This document shows, piece after piece, positions 36,690 to 48,129 of a stretch of 64,000 bases of DNA. The first letter of the stretch is position 1, and every line of letters starts with the position of its first letter. The stretch is from an uncultured Clostridia bacterium (GTDB lineage: Bacteria; Bacillota; Clostridia; TANB77; CAG-508), in contig CALXFH010000003.1 of the NCBI GenBank assembly GCA_944387555.1, positions 1-64,000 of the forward strand. Reading direction: 5' to 3'. Below the pieces are notes generated by a model. The model saw only the letters and a list, made by a program, of their open reading frames with translations. It had not been told where the DNA came from and searched no databases. The translations under genes were made by a program, and so were the position numbers.

Positions 36690-37914
36690 TTATCCTATTA
36701 TCTCATAAGTATTATCTCCTGTTTTTCTTAATTCGACATCAGATTTTAGACAAACTAGCGGACGCAACCCATTGTCAGTATTGTCATAGCCGCCACAGTT
36801 CACATAGCCGCTAAAGGCCACATACATAACACTGGCAGTATGATAGGCGGAAGGACTGGCAACCCACATTCCATAAGCGTTGCTAATTGAGTTGATTACA
36901 AAGGTTCTATCTGAACTATTTAAATAATCTGCACTATTTTGAATATTATAACTCCAATTACTTCCTCCATCTACACTTAGTCGGTATCCTATGCTACTTG
37001 CTTTTGCTTTATATTTTCCATCTGGATAACTTTCATTTGGATGTGCTTTATTATATGCTTCAAATAATAATTCTAGTGTTGGTCCTCCTATTGCATATTC
37101 TGCTTTATCTCCTTTAAATCCACTCCATACATCTGTATCTAACATATATGCTACTGATTTCATATTATTATTTGTACTTTTAAAATTATTATCTATAAAA
37201 TAACTTTTATTTAATTGTTTTCCTATTTCTGATACATCTGCTGAACCATTTGGATAATCATTTAATATATTTGTAAAATCTACTCCTCTTGGATGACTAG
37301 TATCTGAACCTATAGTTGGCTTGTTTATTCCGCTTTTTCCTGCTGGTACTTCTTTTATATAATCACTTGCTATTAAATATATATTATTTTCATCTATATT
37401 AAATATCATCCATTTTCCTGGTGCTTCTGTTTCTATTGCATTATTACTACTACATTCATAATTTGTTACATATTTTCCATATAATTCTTTCTTTTCATCA
37501 TCTGATAAATCTCCTGCTGTTATTGGTTTATCAGTTAAATTCCCTCCATATATTTCTGATACTTTTATTGTGTGATTTCCATTTTCTTGCGTTGTTGTTA
37601 ATTCTGTATCTAAAGTTATATCTGCTGGTATTTCAGTAAAATATCCACTATCATTTAATATTGTTTTTATATCATCTTTATATATTGGTTCCCCATCCAT
37701 TTGCTTTTCTAAAATTTTTAATTTTAAATCTTCTATTATTCCTGCTTTATCTGTTTCTCTACTTGCATTTGTTGCTTGAGTTAGTATTCCATTGTCACCT
37801 GTTAACATTGCAATTGAAACTCCTGCTAGAATTAGTAAAACTATTATAGTTATAACAAGGGCAATTAAAGTAATTCCGTTTTTCTAATTGTTTTTTTGCT
37901 TTAAATTTTTTCAT
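36690..37914 (-). CDS. pilin-like protein with hypervariable-type C-terminus, read through a CGGA +1 shift
   Basis: About 407 residues. ATG at 37914 follows GGAGAG. Twelve codons (MKKFKAKKQLEK) are followed by CGG (37876-37878) and A. Skipping the C gives EK-GITLIALVITIIVLLILAG, the prepilin segment also found in the protein at 12.7-14.1 kb. The C-terminus reads WVASPSAYHTASVMYV...NTDNGLRPLVCL, the pattern of C-type-lectin variable proteins of diversity-generating retroelements, and its DNA is clearly richer in G+C than the rest of the gene. It probably has an exposed ligand-binding tip. Confidence 0.78.
37876..37878 (-). other. +1 recoding site in pilin-like gene (AAA CGG A)
   Basis: In-frame CGG at codon 13. 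GGA in the +1 frame gives the glycine of GITLIAL. Confidence 0.82.
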
Positions 37915-38048
37915 CGTTTTTTCTCTCCTTTTCATTTGTTTTTAGTATTTTCTAAATTTTATAAATTATGCGTAACATATTTGTTATTTACTTATTCTAT
38001 TATTTTGAACATAATATATTGTGTATATATCTAGTATACAAAAAATAT

Positions 38049-38070
38049 ATGGTATTTACAAGTACCTTAT
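38049..38070 (-). promoter_or_regulatory. palindromic operator-like site, copy 2
   Basis: On the minus strand, TAAGGTACTTGTAAATACC, with dyad GGTACTT/AATACC. It lies about 136 bp before the pilin-like start and matches 14201-14222 at 18 of 22 positions. Confidence 0.5.
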
Positions 38071-38100
38071 TGTTACATTTTTGTTACAAAATTGTTACAC
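38071..38100. repeat. three direct repeats of TTGTTACA with 11-bp period
   Basis: Copies at 38071, 38082 and 38093 lie on one face of the helix, directly upstream (for the minus-strand gene) of the palindromic site. They may bind a regulator of the pilin-like gene. Confidence 0.45.
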
Positions 38101-38107
38101 ATCTTTT

Positions 38108-38140
38108 ACTATCATTAAATTGTTTATGATAGTCTTTTCG
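38108..38140 (+). terminator. terminator-like hairpin
   Basis: ACTATCAT pairs with ATGATAGT around a 10-nt loop and is followed by CTTTTCGTTTTTT on the plus strand. No plus-strand gene lies just before it. It may mark the edge of the 38-42 kb element. Confidence 0.4.
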
Positions 38141-38255
38141 TTTTTTATTTTACCTCTTTTTATTTTATAAGTCAATAGTGAATTCATTAATAATTTCATT
38201 TACGAATATATTCACATAAAAATTATTATATTAAAATCTACTTGAGGTGGTAAAA

Positions 38256-38453
38256 ATGGCTGATTTTATAATTAAAAGTAGAAAGAAAAAAGATTATACA
38301 CAATTTACTGCAAGAATAGAAACTGATGTTTTGGAAAGTGTTAGAAAAATTGTAAATGATAATAATCTAGTATCCATAAACGAATTTATTAATGATAGTT
38401 TAAAATTTGCAATTAAGAATTTGAAAATTATGGAAGATACAGATGATAATTAA
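38256..38453 (+). CDS. small ribbon-helix-helix-like protein
   Basis: A 65-residue protein. ATG at 38256 follows GAGGTGG. KDYTQFTARIETDVLESVRKIV, then VSINEFINDSLKFAI, has the strand-helix-helix pattern of Arc/MetJ-type DNA-binding proteins. It may control the element or act as an antitoxin, but no toxin gene is next to it. It is followed by a terminator. Confidence 0.65.
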   Translation: MADFIIKSRKKKDYTQFTARIETDVLESVRKIVNDNNLVSINEFINDSLKFAIKNLKIMEDTDDN

Positions 38454-38469
38454 TTTTCTATAAAAGTTT

Positions 38470-38495
38470 AAGGAGAGTTTTTGCTCTCCTTTTTA
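38470..38495 (+). terminator. rho-independent terminator
   Basis: AAGGAGAG pairs with CTCTCCTT around a TTTTTG loop and is followed by TTTTT. It ends the ribbon-helix-helix gene. Confidence 0.75.
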
Positions 38496-38822
38496 GTTTT
38501 GCTTTTTTATTATAGTTGAATATATATTAAATAATAGTTCGAATATAAAAATATCTTTTTCTTTTTTATTTAATTCCATAACTTGTGCTGATATTAACAG
38601 TAAGTGTTTATATTCAAGAAAATTTATAAACTCTGTTTTATTATATTCTGTATCACTTGTAGCTAATAATTTCTTTAAAAGATTTAAAGCTTTATCATTA
38701 TTAATATCTATATACTTGCTTTCAAAAATATTTATACCTAATCTTATTTTATCTTTAAAACTTAATGTTTTAACATACTTTAGTAGTTCTATAAGTTCTT
38801 CATTATCACATTTTAATATCAT
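38493..38822 (-). CDS. hypothetical element protein
   Basis: About 109 residues from ATG at 38822, which follows GGAGG. The longer frame upstream includes a CGG codon that lies in this binding site and is not translated. The protein is helical and Leu/Lys-rich with no known domain. It overlaps the start region of the broken relaxase gene's 3' end. Confidence 0.55.
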   Translation of the reverse strand: MILKCDNEELIELLKYVKTLSFKDKIRLGINIFESKYIDINNDKALNLLKKLLATSDTEYNKTEFINFLEYKHLLLISAQVMELNKKEKDIFIFELLFNIYSTIIKKQN

Positions 38823-38838
38823 TGTTTTATACCTCCGT

Positions 38839-40174
38839 TTATAATTCATAATTTCTATTTTTAGTAATTTTATTTTCTATTGTATCTATATCTTCTTTTC
38901 TTAAAACATTATCTTGTTTTAATTCTTCATATACTTTTTTGTAACTTTCATCTTTATAATATCTAACTCTATTCTTTAAGAATTTAACAAGTTTATTCCA
39001 TAAATATTTAAAAGGTTTTAATAAATTTATTTCTTTTTGTTGTCTTGAAATAGTGTTTTTTGCTATTTCTATATCATCCTTTAATTCTTTTATTTCTAAT
39101 TCTTTTTGTATAATTGTAGTATTTAACTTATTAATTTCTTTGCTATGATTATTTAAATCTTTCTCATATTCTTTAATAATTATATCTAAATCGCTTACTT
39201 TTTTCATTGACTTTGTTGTATCTTCTACATTTAAAATATAATTATTTATAACTTTTATTTGTTCTTGTGAAATAGTATAATTCTTTTTATTTACTACATT
39301 AGGTTTTAAATTAGATATTATACCTTTAACTTCTTTTCCACTTTTATTTACTAAATCTGTTTTTTCATTTGCTTGCTCTAATAACTTTTTATTCTTTTCA
39401 TATTGTTTTTTTACTTTATTATAATTTTGCATATCAGTTACTTTAATATCTTGATTTCTTCCCTTTTGTTTTTCTTTTAGTTTATAATTTTCTTGATATA
39501 CTTTATTAAAAGATTTTATACAACAATTTCTCATTTTATCTTGTATTTTTGTTAAAGATTCTTTGGTAAATATCTGTGATTTTGCAACTTGTTTTTTCAT
39601 TCCATTTTTATATCCGTTCTTTTACTGGAACACCTATTATATGCAAATGTGGTGAAGTTTCGTCAAAATGTATAGTAGCATTTGCTATCTTAAATTCTGG
39701 TAATATTTTTATTAAATCATCTATTTATTCTTTATAAACGTCTACCATTTTATAGCGATATTCTTGTGTTTTATCTTTCCAAAAGTTCATATCTCCAAGT
39801 TCAATTATTAGTTCACAAGCTAAATCTCTATTAGAATTTTTAGATATATGTTCAAAGTAATTTTGTATTTTTCTATCATCTCTTTTTTGTTTATTGTTAT
39901 ATTCAATTCTTGCATTTTCAAACTCTTGTAAATATAAATTTTTAACATCATTTACTAAATCATTTGTACCATAAATAATTTTTATTAGCTCTGTTTTATT
40001 ATCATATTTTCTCAAATTATGGTTATTTATTTTTGATAATTGTTTGCTATTTTGAATAGAATTATTACTAAAAGAAGTTGTATTAGACTTATTATTTTTT
40101 GCAATTTCTTTTGCTTTTTTAGTTTTATTTTTATCATTTCCAAGATGTATAGAATAGGCTAACATCTCACTCAT
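38839..40174 (-). pseudogene. MobV-type relaxase (TnpZ-like) with internal stop and a CGGA shift
   Basis: The full frame would encode about 444 residues. Residues 1-149 end at TAA (39725-39727), after MVDVYKE, where relatives have Gln, so a CAA-to-TAA change is likely. Reading on gives IANATIHFDETSPHLHIIGVP, the HxDExxPHxH catalytic motif. CGG (39614-39616) follows GAA; skipping the C gives KE-GYKNGMKKQVAKSQ, the family sequence. The 3' half is a coiled coil. The stop codon alone should inactivate it, whatever happens at CGG. Confidence 0.88.
39614..39616 (-). other. +1 recoding site in relaxase (GAA CGG A)
   Basis: In-frame CGG followed by ATA TAA. GGA in the +1 frame gives EGYKNGM. Confidence 0.78.
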
Positions 40175-40220
40175 TTTTCATACTTCCTTAACACGAGGAT
40201 TTTGACTTGTCATAAATCCT

Positions 40221-40263
40221 AACCCCCTATGAGTTTTGACATCATATCAAAACTCTGGGGGCT
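40221..40263. repeat. long hairpin between recombinase and relaxase genes
   Basis: CCCCCTATGAGTTTTGA (40223-40239) pairs with TCAAAACTCTGGGGG (40247-40261), with a small bulge. It lies upstream of the relaxase start and downstream of the recombinase stop, so it may be an oriT of the element or a terminator. It lacks the TAGTGTG nick motif seen at 6856. Confidence 0.5.
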
Positions 40264-40282
40264 CTGCGAGGCTAAGCATACC

Positions 40283-42133
<1,851 letters not shown>

Positions 42134-42294
42134 TTAAATAAAAAATAAGTGTCACATAGCACATAAGCTCTGCTATTGACACTTAAAGAGTTTTCTAATT
42201 TATATCTATCTCTTAATTTTCTTTTTATAAAATCACTAAATAAACCAATATAGTATAATTTTTAAAAACTCTAAAAATATCAATGCCTTGCTTT

Positions 42295-42618
<324 letters not shown>

Positions 42619-42655
42619 TCAAAAAAATAATCAACCTTTTCAAGTTGATTAATCT

Positions 42656-42682
42656 TAAAAAATCGTGGTGCGACGATTTTTC
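42656..42682 (-). terminator. terminator of tRNA-Leu(CAA)
   Basis: AAAATCGT pairs with ACGATTTT around GGTGCG, 5 bp after the tRNA, followed by TTAAGATT. Confidence 0.55.
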
Positions 42683-42686
42683 CTTT

Positions 42687-42769
42687 TGGTACCGATGGTG
42701 GGACTCGAACCCACATGGTTTCCCGCTGGATTTTGAGTCCAGTGCGTCTACCAATTCCGCCACATCGGC
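42687..42769 (-). tRNA. tRNA-Leu(CAA)
   Basis: An 83-nt tRNA with CCA encoded. The acceptor GCCGATG pairs with CATCGGT, the anticodon loop CTCAAAA gives CAA, and a long variable arm is present. It reads UUG. Confidence 0.94.
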
Positions 42770-42833
42770 ATATTAGGTTTGCTTTTTAGCAAACCTGATA
42801 CTTTTATATATTAACATATATTTAATTTATTGT

Positions 42834-45140
42834 CTAGCTTTTTTCTACATCAAACTCAAAAACATTAACAGTTTTTATTTCTATCTTAGAAAAATCATCA
42901 TGTTCATCTTCAAATTCTACCATTTTAAATTTAGTCTTAGCTTTTAAAGTTAAATCTAGTTTAGAAATATCTACTAATATCTTAGTTGATAGGTCTTGTC
43001 CAACTGGTAATGTCTTGTTTTGGTTATCATAGAAAATACAATTTGTATAGCTAACTGCGTTTGTTCCTTCTTTTAAGTTTATCTTATAGAAGTTTATTTT
43101 ATTATCTCCATTTTTAATAGCTTCACTTATTTCATGTTCAGGATTTATATCAAAAATGTTAATTTTTCTATCATCTATTTTATCATCTACAATAGCTTTA
43201 TAAACAGGAACATCCTCTGGAACTACAACCTTTGTTAAAGCTTCTTTTACATTTGTAATTACATTTTCTAAGGACATTTTAAATCCTATTTGTTTAGTAT
43301 TTTTACTAATTTCTAAGATATTAAATTTATCTTTTGGAAGCTCTCTATGTTTCTTATTTTTTATCTTTGATACTTTCCTATTATCTTGGAACATTCCACC
43401 GAAGATATCAAATTCTTCTTTTTCAGAAAGTGTTTTTGCTTCAACCGCTTCTTTCTTTATTTCTTTTAAGCTATTTTCAATATCTTTTGGTTGGAACTCA
43501 TTTATTTTTATTTTATTTAGTAAAGGTAAAAGATTAGTTGTTGTTATATACAAACTATCTGTCTCTTCTTTACTTAAATTTTTTCTTTGCATTTTGTCCA
43601 TTGTTTTTCCAAGATTTTCTAAGTCTTCTTCATAATCAAAAGTCTTAGCAATTTTCTTAATTATATTTACTTCCTCTTCTTCACCTTCTGGAAGTGAACT
43701 CATTTCATCTTTATTACTATATTTCCAAAATTCAAATATGCTCTTCTTATGGCTATCAATTTCAGCAATATAGGCTGTCGCATTTTCTATTTTCTTTTGC
43801 ATATTTTTATTTTTTAACTTCAAGCTATTAATATCCATCATAATATTTTTAAGTTCAGTTTCTTTTTCGTCTATTTCTTTATATAAAGCAACTAATTCTT
43901 CAATATTATAATTTTCTTTTTTTGTTCTTCTTCTTTTTGGAAGTTCTTCTAATTCTTCTTCATCTTCTATATCTACTTTTTCTTCTACTTCTTGGTTTTT
44001 CATCTTGTTCTTATTTTTCTTTTTACTGTATTTAAAATAATATTTAAATTTTCCAAAGAAGGTCTTTTTACATTCTAAGAATGTAGATATTTGTTTTTCT
44101 TTTGCTAAATATTCTATTTCCTGTGCAGCAATTTCTACCTTTAAATCTTGAAGTCTTTTATTATTTTTACTAATTAATTCATCCGCTTCAGCTTCTTTAT
44201 CTAGTCCTATAGAATATTCACTATTTATCCATTCTACAATATTTCCATATTCTACTTTTCTATCTTCTATATAAAATTCTATTTCGCCTGATTTCCCAAT
44301 ATTAGTCTTGAATTCAAAATAATGTGGTATTTCTGTTTGCAAGATAAACATTGCTTTCAATAATTTATAAAAATCATTTGCTTCTTCTTTACTTTCTAAC
44401 TTAATTCTATAAGGACTTTTTATTTTTTGATATACTTCTGTTTCTCCTACTATTTGGATACTTAAGTTATCACTTTTATCATATACCTCATATATTAGTG
44501 GCCAGTCTTTTGTAAATAGCCATAAATAATTTTCTATATCTTCAAATTCTGACTTCTTTAAAAATTCACTAGAATATTCTACGTTTCTAATTGGTACAAA
44601 TACTTTTCCTGTTCTTCTTTTTTCTAATTGTTTTTTTAACAAATAGAAAAATGTTGAATAATCAGAGTCTTCTGTTGGTACTAACATAAAGTATTGGTCA
44701 GTATTTTCTGAATAGTATATTTGCCATAAGTAATTATTTTCATATTTAACTTTAAAAGGTATTTTCTTATTTAAGTTTGCTTGTTCTTCTTCTACTTTTT
44801 CTACATCTTCTATTTTAAAATTATTTAACATATTTAGAAAAGTAGTATGTTTTATAATATTTTCTTCTGATTTATTATCTAAATAATCTGCAAGTGGACT
44901 TGCTTTTTTATATTTTTCTTCTATTTCATCCATTCTATTTGTTGGAGAAAGTAATATTTGAATATCTTTTATTGGAACATATCTATATTGTCTATATTGT
45001 TTTTCATCATAAAATTTAGGAATTCTAAATTCTAGTGGTTTATATTGTTTTATACTTCTTGGTATTTTATCTAAATCTAATCCTAAATATTCTAATTTTT
45101 CTTTTATAGTTTCATTTTTTTCTACTGTTTTTTTAGGCAC
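42834..45140 (-). CDS. large coiled-coil protein of unknown function
   Basis: A 768-residue cytoplasmic-looking protein with no signal peptide or membrane segment. Residues 1-300 look globular, and residues 310-480 are mostly coiled coil with a Lys/Glu-rich linker. The C-terminal third (KFNILEISKNTKQIGFKMSLENVI, then VDISKLDLTLKAKTKF) is a second globular part. I do not recognise a family. It lies 17 bp upstream of tRNA-Leu on the same strand as the deacetylase gene and may share its transcript. Confidence 0.7.
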   Translation of the reverse strand: MPKKTVEKNETIKEKLEYLGLDLDKIPRSIKQYKPLEFRIPKFYDEKQYRQYRYVPIKDIQILLSPTNRMDEIEEKYKKASPLADYLDNKSEENIIKHTTFLNMLNNFKIEDVEKVEEEQANLNKKIPFKVKYENNYLWQIYYSENTDQYFMLVPTEDSDYSTFFYLLKKQLEKRRTGKVFVPIRNVEYSSEFLKKSEFEDIENYLWLFTKDWPLIYEVYDKSDNLSIQIVGETEVYQKIKSPYRIKLESKEEANDFYKLLKAMFILQTEIPHYFEFKTNIGKSGEIEFYIEDRKVEYGNIVEWINSEYSIGLDKEAEADELISKNNKRLQDLKVEIAAQEIEYLAKEKQISTFLECKKTFFGKFKYYFKYSKKKNKNKMKNQEVEEKVDIEDEEELEELPKRRRTKKENYNIEELVALYKEIDEKETELKNIMMDINSLKLKNKNMQKKIENATAYIAEIDSHKKSIFEFWKYSNKDEMSSLPEGEEEEVNIIKKIAKTFDYEEDLENLGKTMDKMQRKNLSKEETDSLYITTTNLLPLLNKIKINEFQPKDIENSLKEIKKEAVEAKTLSEKEEFDIFGGMFQDNRKVSKIKNKKHRELPKDKFNILEISKNTKQIGFKMSLENVITNVKEALTKVVVPEDVPVYKAIVDDKIDDRKINIFDINPEHEISEAIKNGDNKINFYKINLKEGTNAVSYTNCIFYDNQNKTLPVGQDLSTKILVDISKLDLTLKAKTKFKMVEFEDEHDDFSKIEIKTVNVFEFDVEKS

Positions 45141-45157
45141 AGTTTTTTCTCCCTTCT

Positions 45158-46069
45158 TTATTTTATAATTTCATAGAAATTCTTAAATTCATATCCTTGA
45201 CTTCTTAATGTTGCAATTATCTGTGGCAAAGCATCTGCTGTTACGCTTTTTAATGGTGAGTCATGCATTAATATTACTACACTATTTTTATTCTCCGTTG
45301 TTTCGTTTAATCTTTGTATTTCAAAATCGACAGATAAATTATTTGTTTCCGCATCTCCATTTAAAGCATTCCAGTCCACATGTACAATATCATTTTGCAA
45401 AAGTAAATCATTTGCTTGGGCTTTTAAATCATTATAAGGTCCTCCTACTAATCCACCTGGGAACCTAAATAAATGTGAGTTATATTCACTTTCTCCAATC
45501 GCTTTTCTTACTTCTTCATTACAAGCGTTATACTCATCTAACACTGCTTGTGGAGAACTATATATACTAGAATATACATGTGAATATCCATGATTTCCTA
45601 TAAAATGACCTTCATCATACATTCTTTTTACTAATTCTGGATTTTTCTTTACATTTGAACCCAAAACAAAAAATGTTGCTTTTACATTTTCTTGTTTTAA
45701 TGTATCTAATATCCTTGGAGTAACAGAAGATGGGCCATCATCAAATGTTAAAAACGCTTGCTTTTTATCTGAATGATAAATATTTTCTATATTTTTCTTT
45801 CCCTCATCTGTTAATTTTGGAAGTTTTGCTTGTCTCTGTCTTTCCAACTCTTCTTGCTTTGCTACTTCTTCTTGTTTTAAGCTAATTATTTGTGCTTCAT
45901 ATCCTTTATATACATTATAACTTTTAATGGCTTTTGAAATATTTATAAATGTAAATATAATACAAATAATAGATAATAAAAGTAGCCCTACAATTAACAC
46001 TTTTTCTTTATTTATTTTATCTTTTATACGAATTTTATAAATTGCTAATTCTTCTCCCTTTTTCACCAC
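45158..46069 (-). CDS. peptidoglycan/polysaccharide deacetylase (NodB domain)
   Basis: A 303-residue protein anchored by one N-terminal membrane segment (about residues 22-47), followed by a short coiled stalk. The NodB domain has FLTFDDGPSS with the catalytic Asp pair, GNHGYSH with the metal histidines, FRFPGG and LMHDSP. This fits PgdA-like removal of acetyl groups from peptidoglycan, which gives lysozyme resistance. The start appears to be GTG at 46069. Confidence 0.9.
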   Translation of the reverse strand: MVKKGEELAIYKIRIKDKINKEKVLIVGLLLLSIICIIFTFINISKAIKSYNVYKGYEAQIISLKQEEVAKQEELERQRQAKLPKLTDEGKKNIENIYHSDKKQAFLTFDDGPSSVTPRILDTLKQENVKATFFVLGSNVKKNPELVKRMYDEGHFIGNHGYSHVYSSIYSSPQAVLDEYNACNEEVRKAIGESEYNSHLFRFPGGLVGGPYNDLKAQANDLLLQNDIVHVDWNALNGDAETNNLSVDFEIQRLNETTENKNSVVILMHDSPLKSVTADALPQIIATLRSQGYEFKNFYEIIK

Positions 46070-46144
46070 TTTTATTACCTCTTATCTCATACTTTTGTTT
46101 TACATTTTCTTTTTTCTTCTTTCTTTTTAATTTTCTTTAGTTTT

Positions 46145-47716
46145 CTATTTTTTCATTAAATTTTTAATATATTCTACTTCTTCCTCAGGATTTAATCTCA
46201 TAAATATTGGTTCTCCCTTTTCTATTACCTTTATGTCTTTTAATCTATCATATTGTTTTAAAGAGTCCCAATTTATAAGTTTTTCGTCTTTTACTCCTAT
46301 TTGGCGTAATATATTATCTGCTGTATCATTCATAAATGGTTTTATTAATATTGCAATCTTTCTTAAGTTTTCTATTAAATGATACATTACTGACTCTAGT
46401 TTCTCAGTATCTCCTTCTTTTGCTAAGCTCCATGGCATTGTTTCATCTATATATTTATTTGTTCTAGAAATTAATGTCCATATTTCTTGTAATCCATTTG
46501 CTATTTCATAGTTTTCCCATTTTTCTTCAAATGTTCTTATTTGTTTTGTGCAAGCTTCTTCTAATTCTTTATCAACATCATTTGGTGTACCATTGTATGT
46601 TGGAACTTGTCCACCAAAATATTTATTTACCATTGATACTGTTCTATTTAATAAATTACTTAAGTCATTACATAGGTCAAAATTATATCTTTCAACAAAA
46701 CTCTCTGGTGAGAATATTGCATCTTGAGTTACTGGCATTTCTCTTAATAAGAAATATCTTACACTATCTAAACCATATCTATCTATTAACTGTTCTGGAT
46801 ATATTACATTTCCTTTTGATTTAGACATTTTACCATCTTTCATTGTAACCCAGTTATGAACTAGTATTGTTTTTGGTAGTGGTAAGTCTAAAGCCATTAA
46901 GAATATAGGCCAATAAATTAAGTGAAATCTTGCTATATCTTTTCCAACTATTTGCAAATCTGCTGGCCAATATTTTTTGAATAATGTATCATCATCGCTT
47001 CCATAACCTAAAGCTGTTAAATAATTTGTTAAAGCATCTACCCATACATATATTACATGTTTTGGATCTTTTAATACTTTTATTCCCCAATCAAATGTTG
47101 TTCTTGTTACACATAAATCTTCTAATCCTGGTTTTATAAAGTTATTTATCATTTCATTTTTTCTAAATTCTGGTTTTATAAAATCTGGATGTTCTTCATA
47201 ATATTTAAGTAATCTATCTGCATATTTTTTCATATTAAAGAAATATGCTTCTTCTTTCATTAATTTTACTTCTCTACCACAATCAGGGCATTTTCCATCT
47301 ACTAATTGTGTTTCTGTAAAATAACTCTCACAAGGAATACAATACCAACCTTCATATTCTCCTTTATAAATATCTCCTTGTTCCATAAATCTATCAAAGA
47401 TTTTTTGAACAACTTTTACGTGTCTTTCGTCTGTTGTTCTTATAAAATCATCATAATCTATTTTCATTTTAGCCCATAGGTCTTTTGCATACGCTGCCAT
47501 TCCATCTACATATTCTTGAGGTGTTTTTTCTTGTTCTTTTGCTTTTTCTTCTATTTTTTGTCCATGCTCATCTGTTCCTGTAAGCATATAACAATCTTCA
47601 CCTTTTAATTTATGATATCTTTTCATACTATCTGCTAAAACTGTTGTATAGGCTGTTCCTATATGAAATTTTCCACTTGGATAATATATTGGTGTTGTTA
47701 CATAAAATTTATTCAC
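46145..47716 (-). CDS. metG: methionyl-tRNA synthetase
   Basis: About 523 residues. I choose GTG at 47716 because AAGGAG lies nine bases upstream. The class I signature is YPSGKFHIGTAYT, the zinc knuckle is CIPCESYF...CPDCG and the second signature is DGKMSKSKGNVI. There is no C-terminal dimerisation domain, so it is the short form. The rest of the protein is the helical anticodon-binding domain. Confidence 0.96.
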   Translation of the reverse strand: MNKFYVTTPIYYPSGKFHIGTAYTTVLADSMKRYHKLKGEDCYMLTGTDEHGQKIEEKAKEQEKTPQEYVDGMAAYAKDLWAKMKIDYDDFIRTTDERHVKVVQKIFDRFMEQGDIYKGEYEGWYCIPCESYFTETQLVDGKCPDCGREVKLMKEEAYFFNMKKYADRLLKYYEEHPDFIKPEFRKNEMINNFIKPGLEDLCVTRTTFDWGIKVLKDPKHVIYVWVDALTNYLTALGYGSDDDTLFKKYWPADLQIVGKDIARFHLIYWPIFLMALDLPLPKTILVHNWVTMKDGKMSKSKGNVIYPEQLIDRYGLDSVRYFLLREMPVTQDAIFSPESFVERYNFDLCNDLSNLLNRTVSMVNKYFGGQVPTYNGTPNDVDKELEEACTKQIRTFEEKWENYEIANGLQEIWTLISRTNKYIDETMPWSLAKEGDTEKLESVMYHLIENLRKIAILIKPFMNDTADNILRQIGVKDEKLINWDSLKQYDRLKDIKVIEKGEPIFMRLNPEEEVEYIKNLMKK

Positions 47717-47765
47717 ATAAATCATCTCCTTATCATTCCCAAATATCTTATCACGTTTTACCTAA

Positions 47766-47812
47766 AATAGCAATAAGCAAGAGATATCTTTATTAAGATT
47801 TTCTCTTGCTTA
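47766..47812 (-). terminator. rho-independent terminator
   Basis: A 12-bp stem, AATAAGCAAGAGA/TCTCTTGCTTAT, between metG and a small membrane protein gene. Confidence 0.7.
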
Positions 47813-47833
47813 TGCCCTTCTTTTGTAATTCCC

Positions 47834-48031
47834 TTACTTCATTAGTGTTTTAAAATAAAATACTAACAAATATATTCCAGCTATAGCAACAGATATTGCT
47901 GCTATAGTATTTTCTTTACCAAATAAAATCGTCGGCAAAGCAATTATCAAAACAGGAATTACACCTACCTTTAGAATGACTCCTTCAAGCTTCCTTCCAG
48001 TAGTACCTTTAACCTGGAAAAATTTTTCCAT
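47834..48031 (-). CDS. small membrane protein
   Basis: 65 residues from ATG at 48031, after GGAGGGAGAGG. Two hydrophobic segments (VGVIPVLIIALPTILFG and IAAISVAIAGIYLLVFYF) follow a short polar start. The function is unknown. The longer upstream frame crosses a hairpin repeat and is not used. Confidence 0.65.
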   Translation of the reverse strand: MEKFFQVKGTTGRKLEGVILKVGVIPVLIIALPTILFGKENTIAAISVAIAGIYLLVFYFKTLMK

Positions 48032-48129
48032 GGCCCTCTCCCTCCAATAGAGGTTTATAAAAATATTTTCTAGTATACTCCTCAAAATCTCTACTGTCAA
48101 GAGTAAATTTTGACTTCTTTTGTCGAAAA

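Noticed and set aside
38823-38849. In-frame CGG in the extended N-terminus of the 38.5-kb gene
   Set aside because: The CGG is part of the ACGGAGG ribosome binding site of the ATG at 38822.
18628-39616. Reassignment of CGG to another amino acid (Trp or Gln, as known in some Firmicutes)
   Set aside because: Reading CGG as any single amino acid leaves the frame wrong in all seven genes; three of them would stop within three codons.
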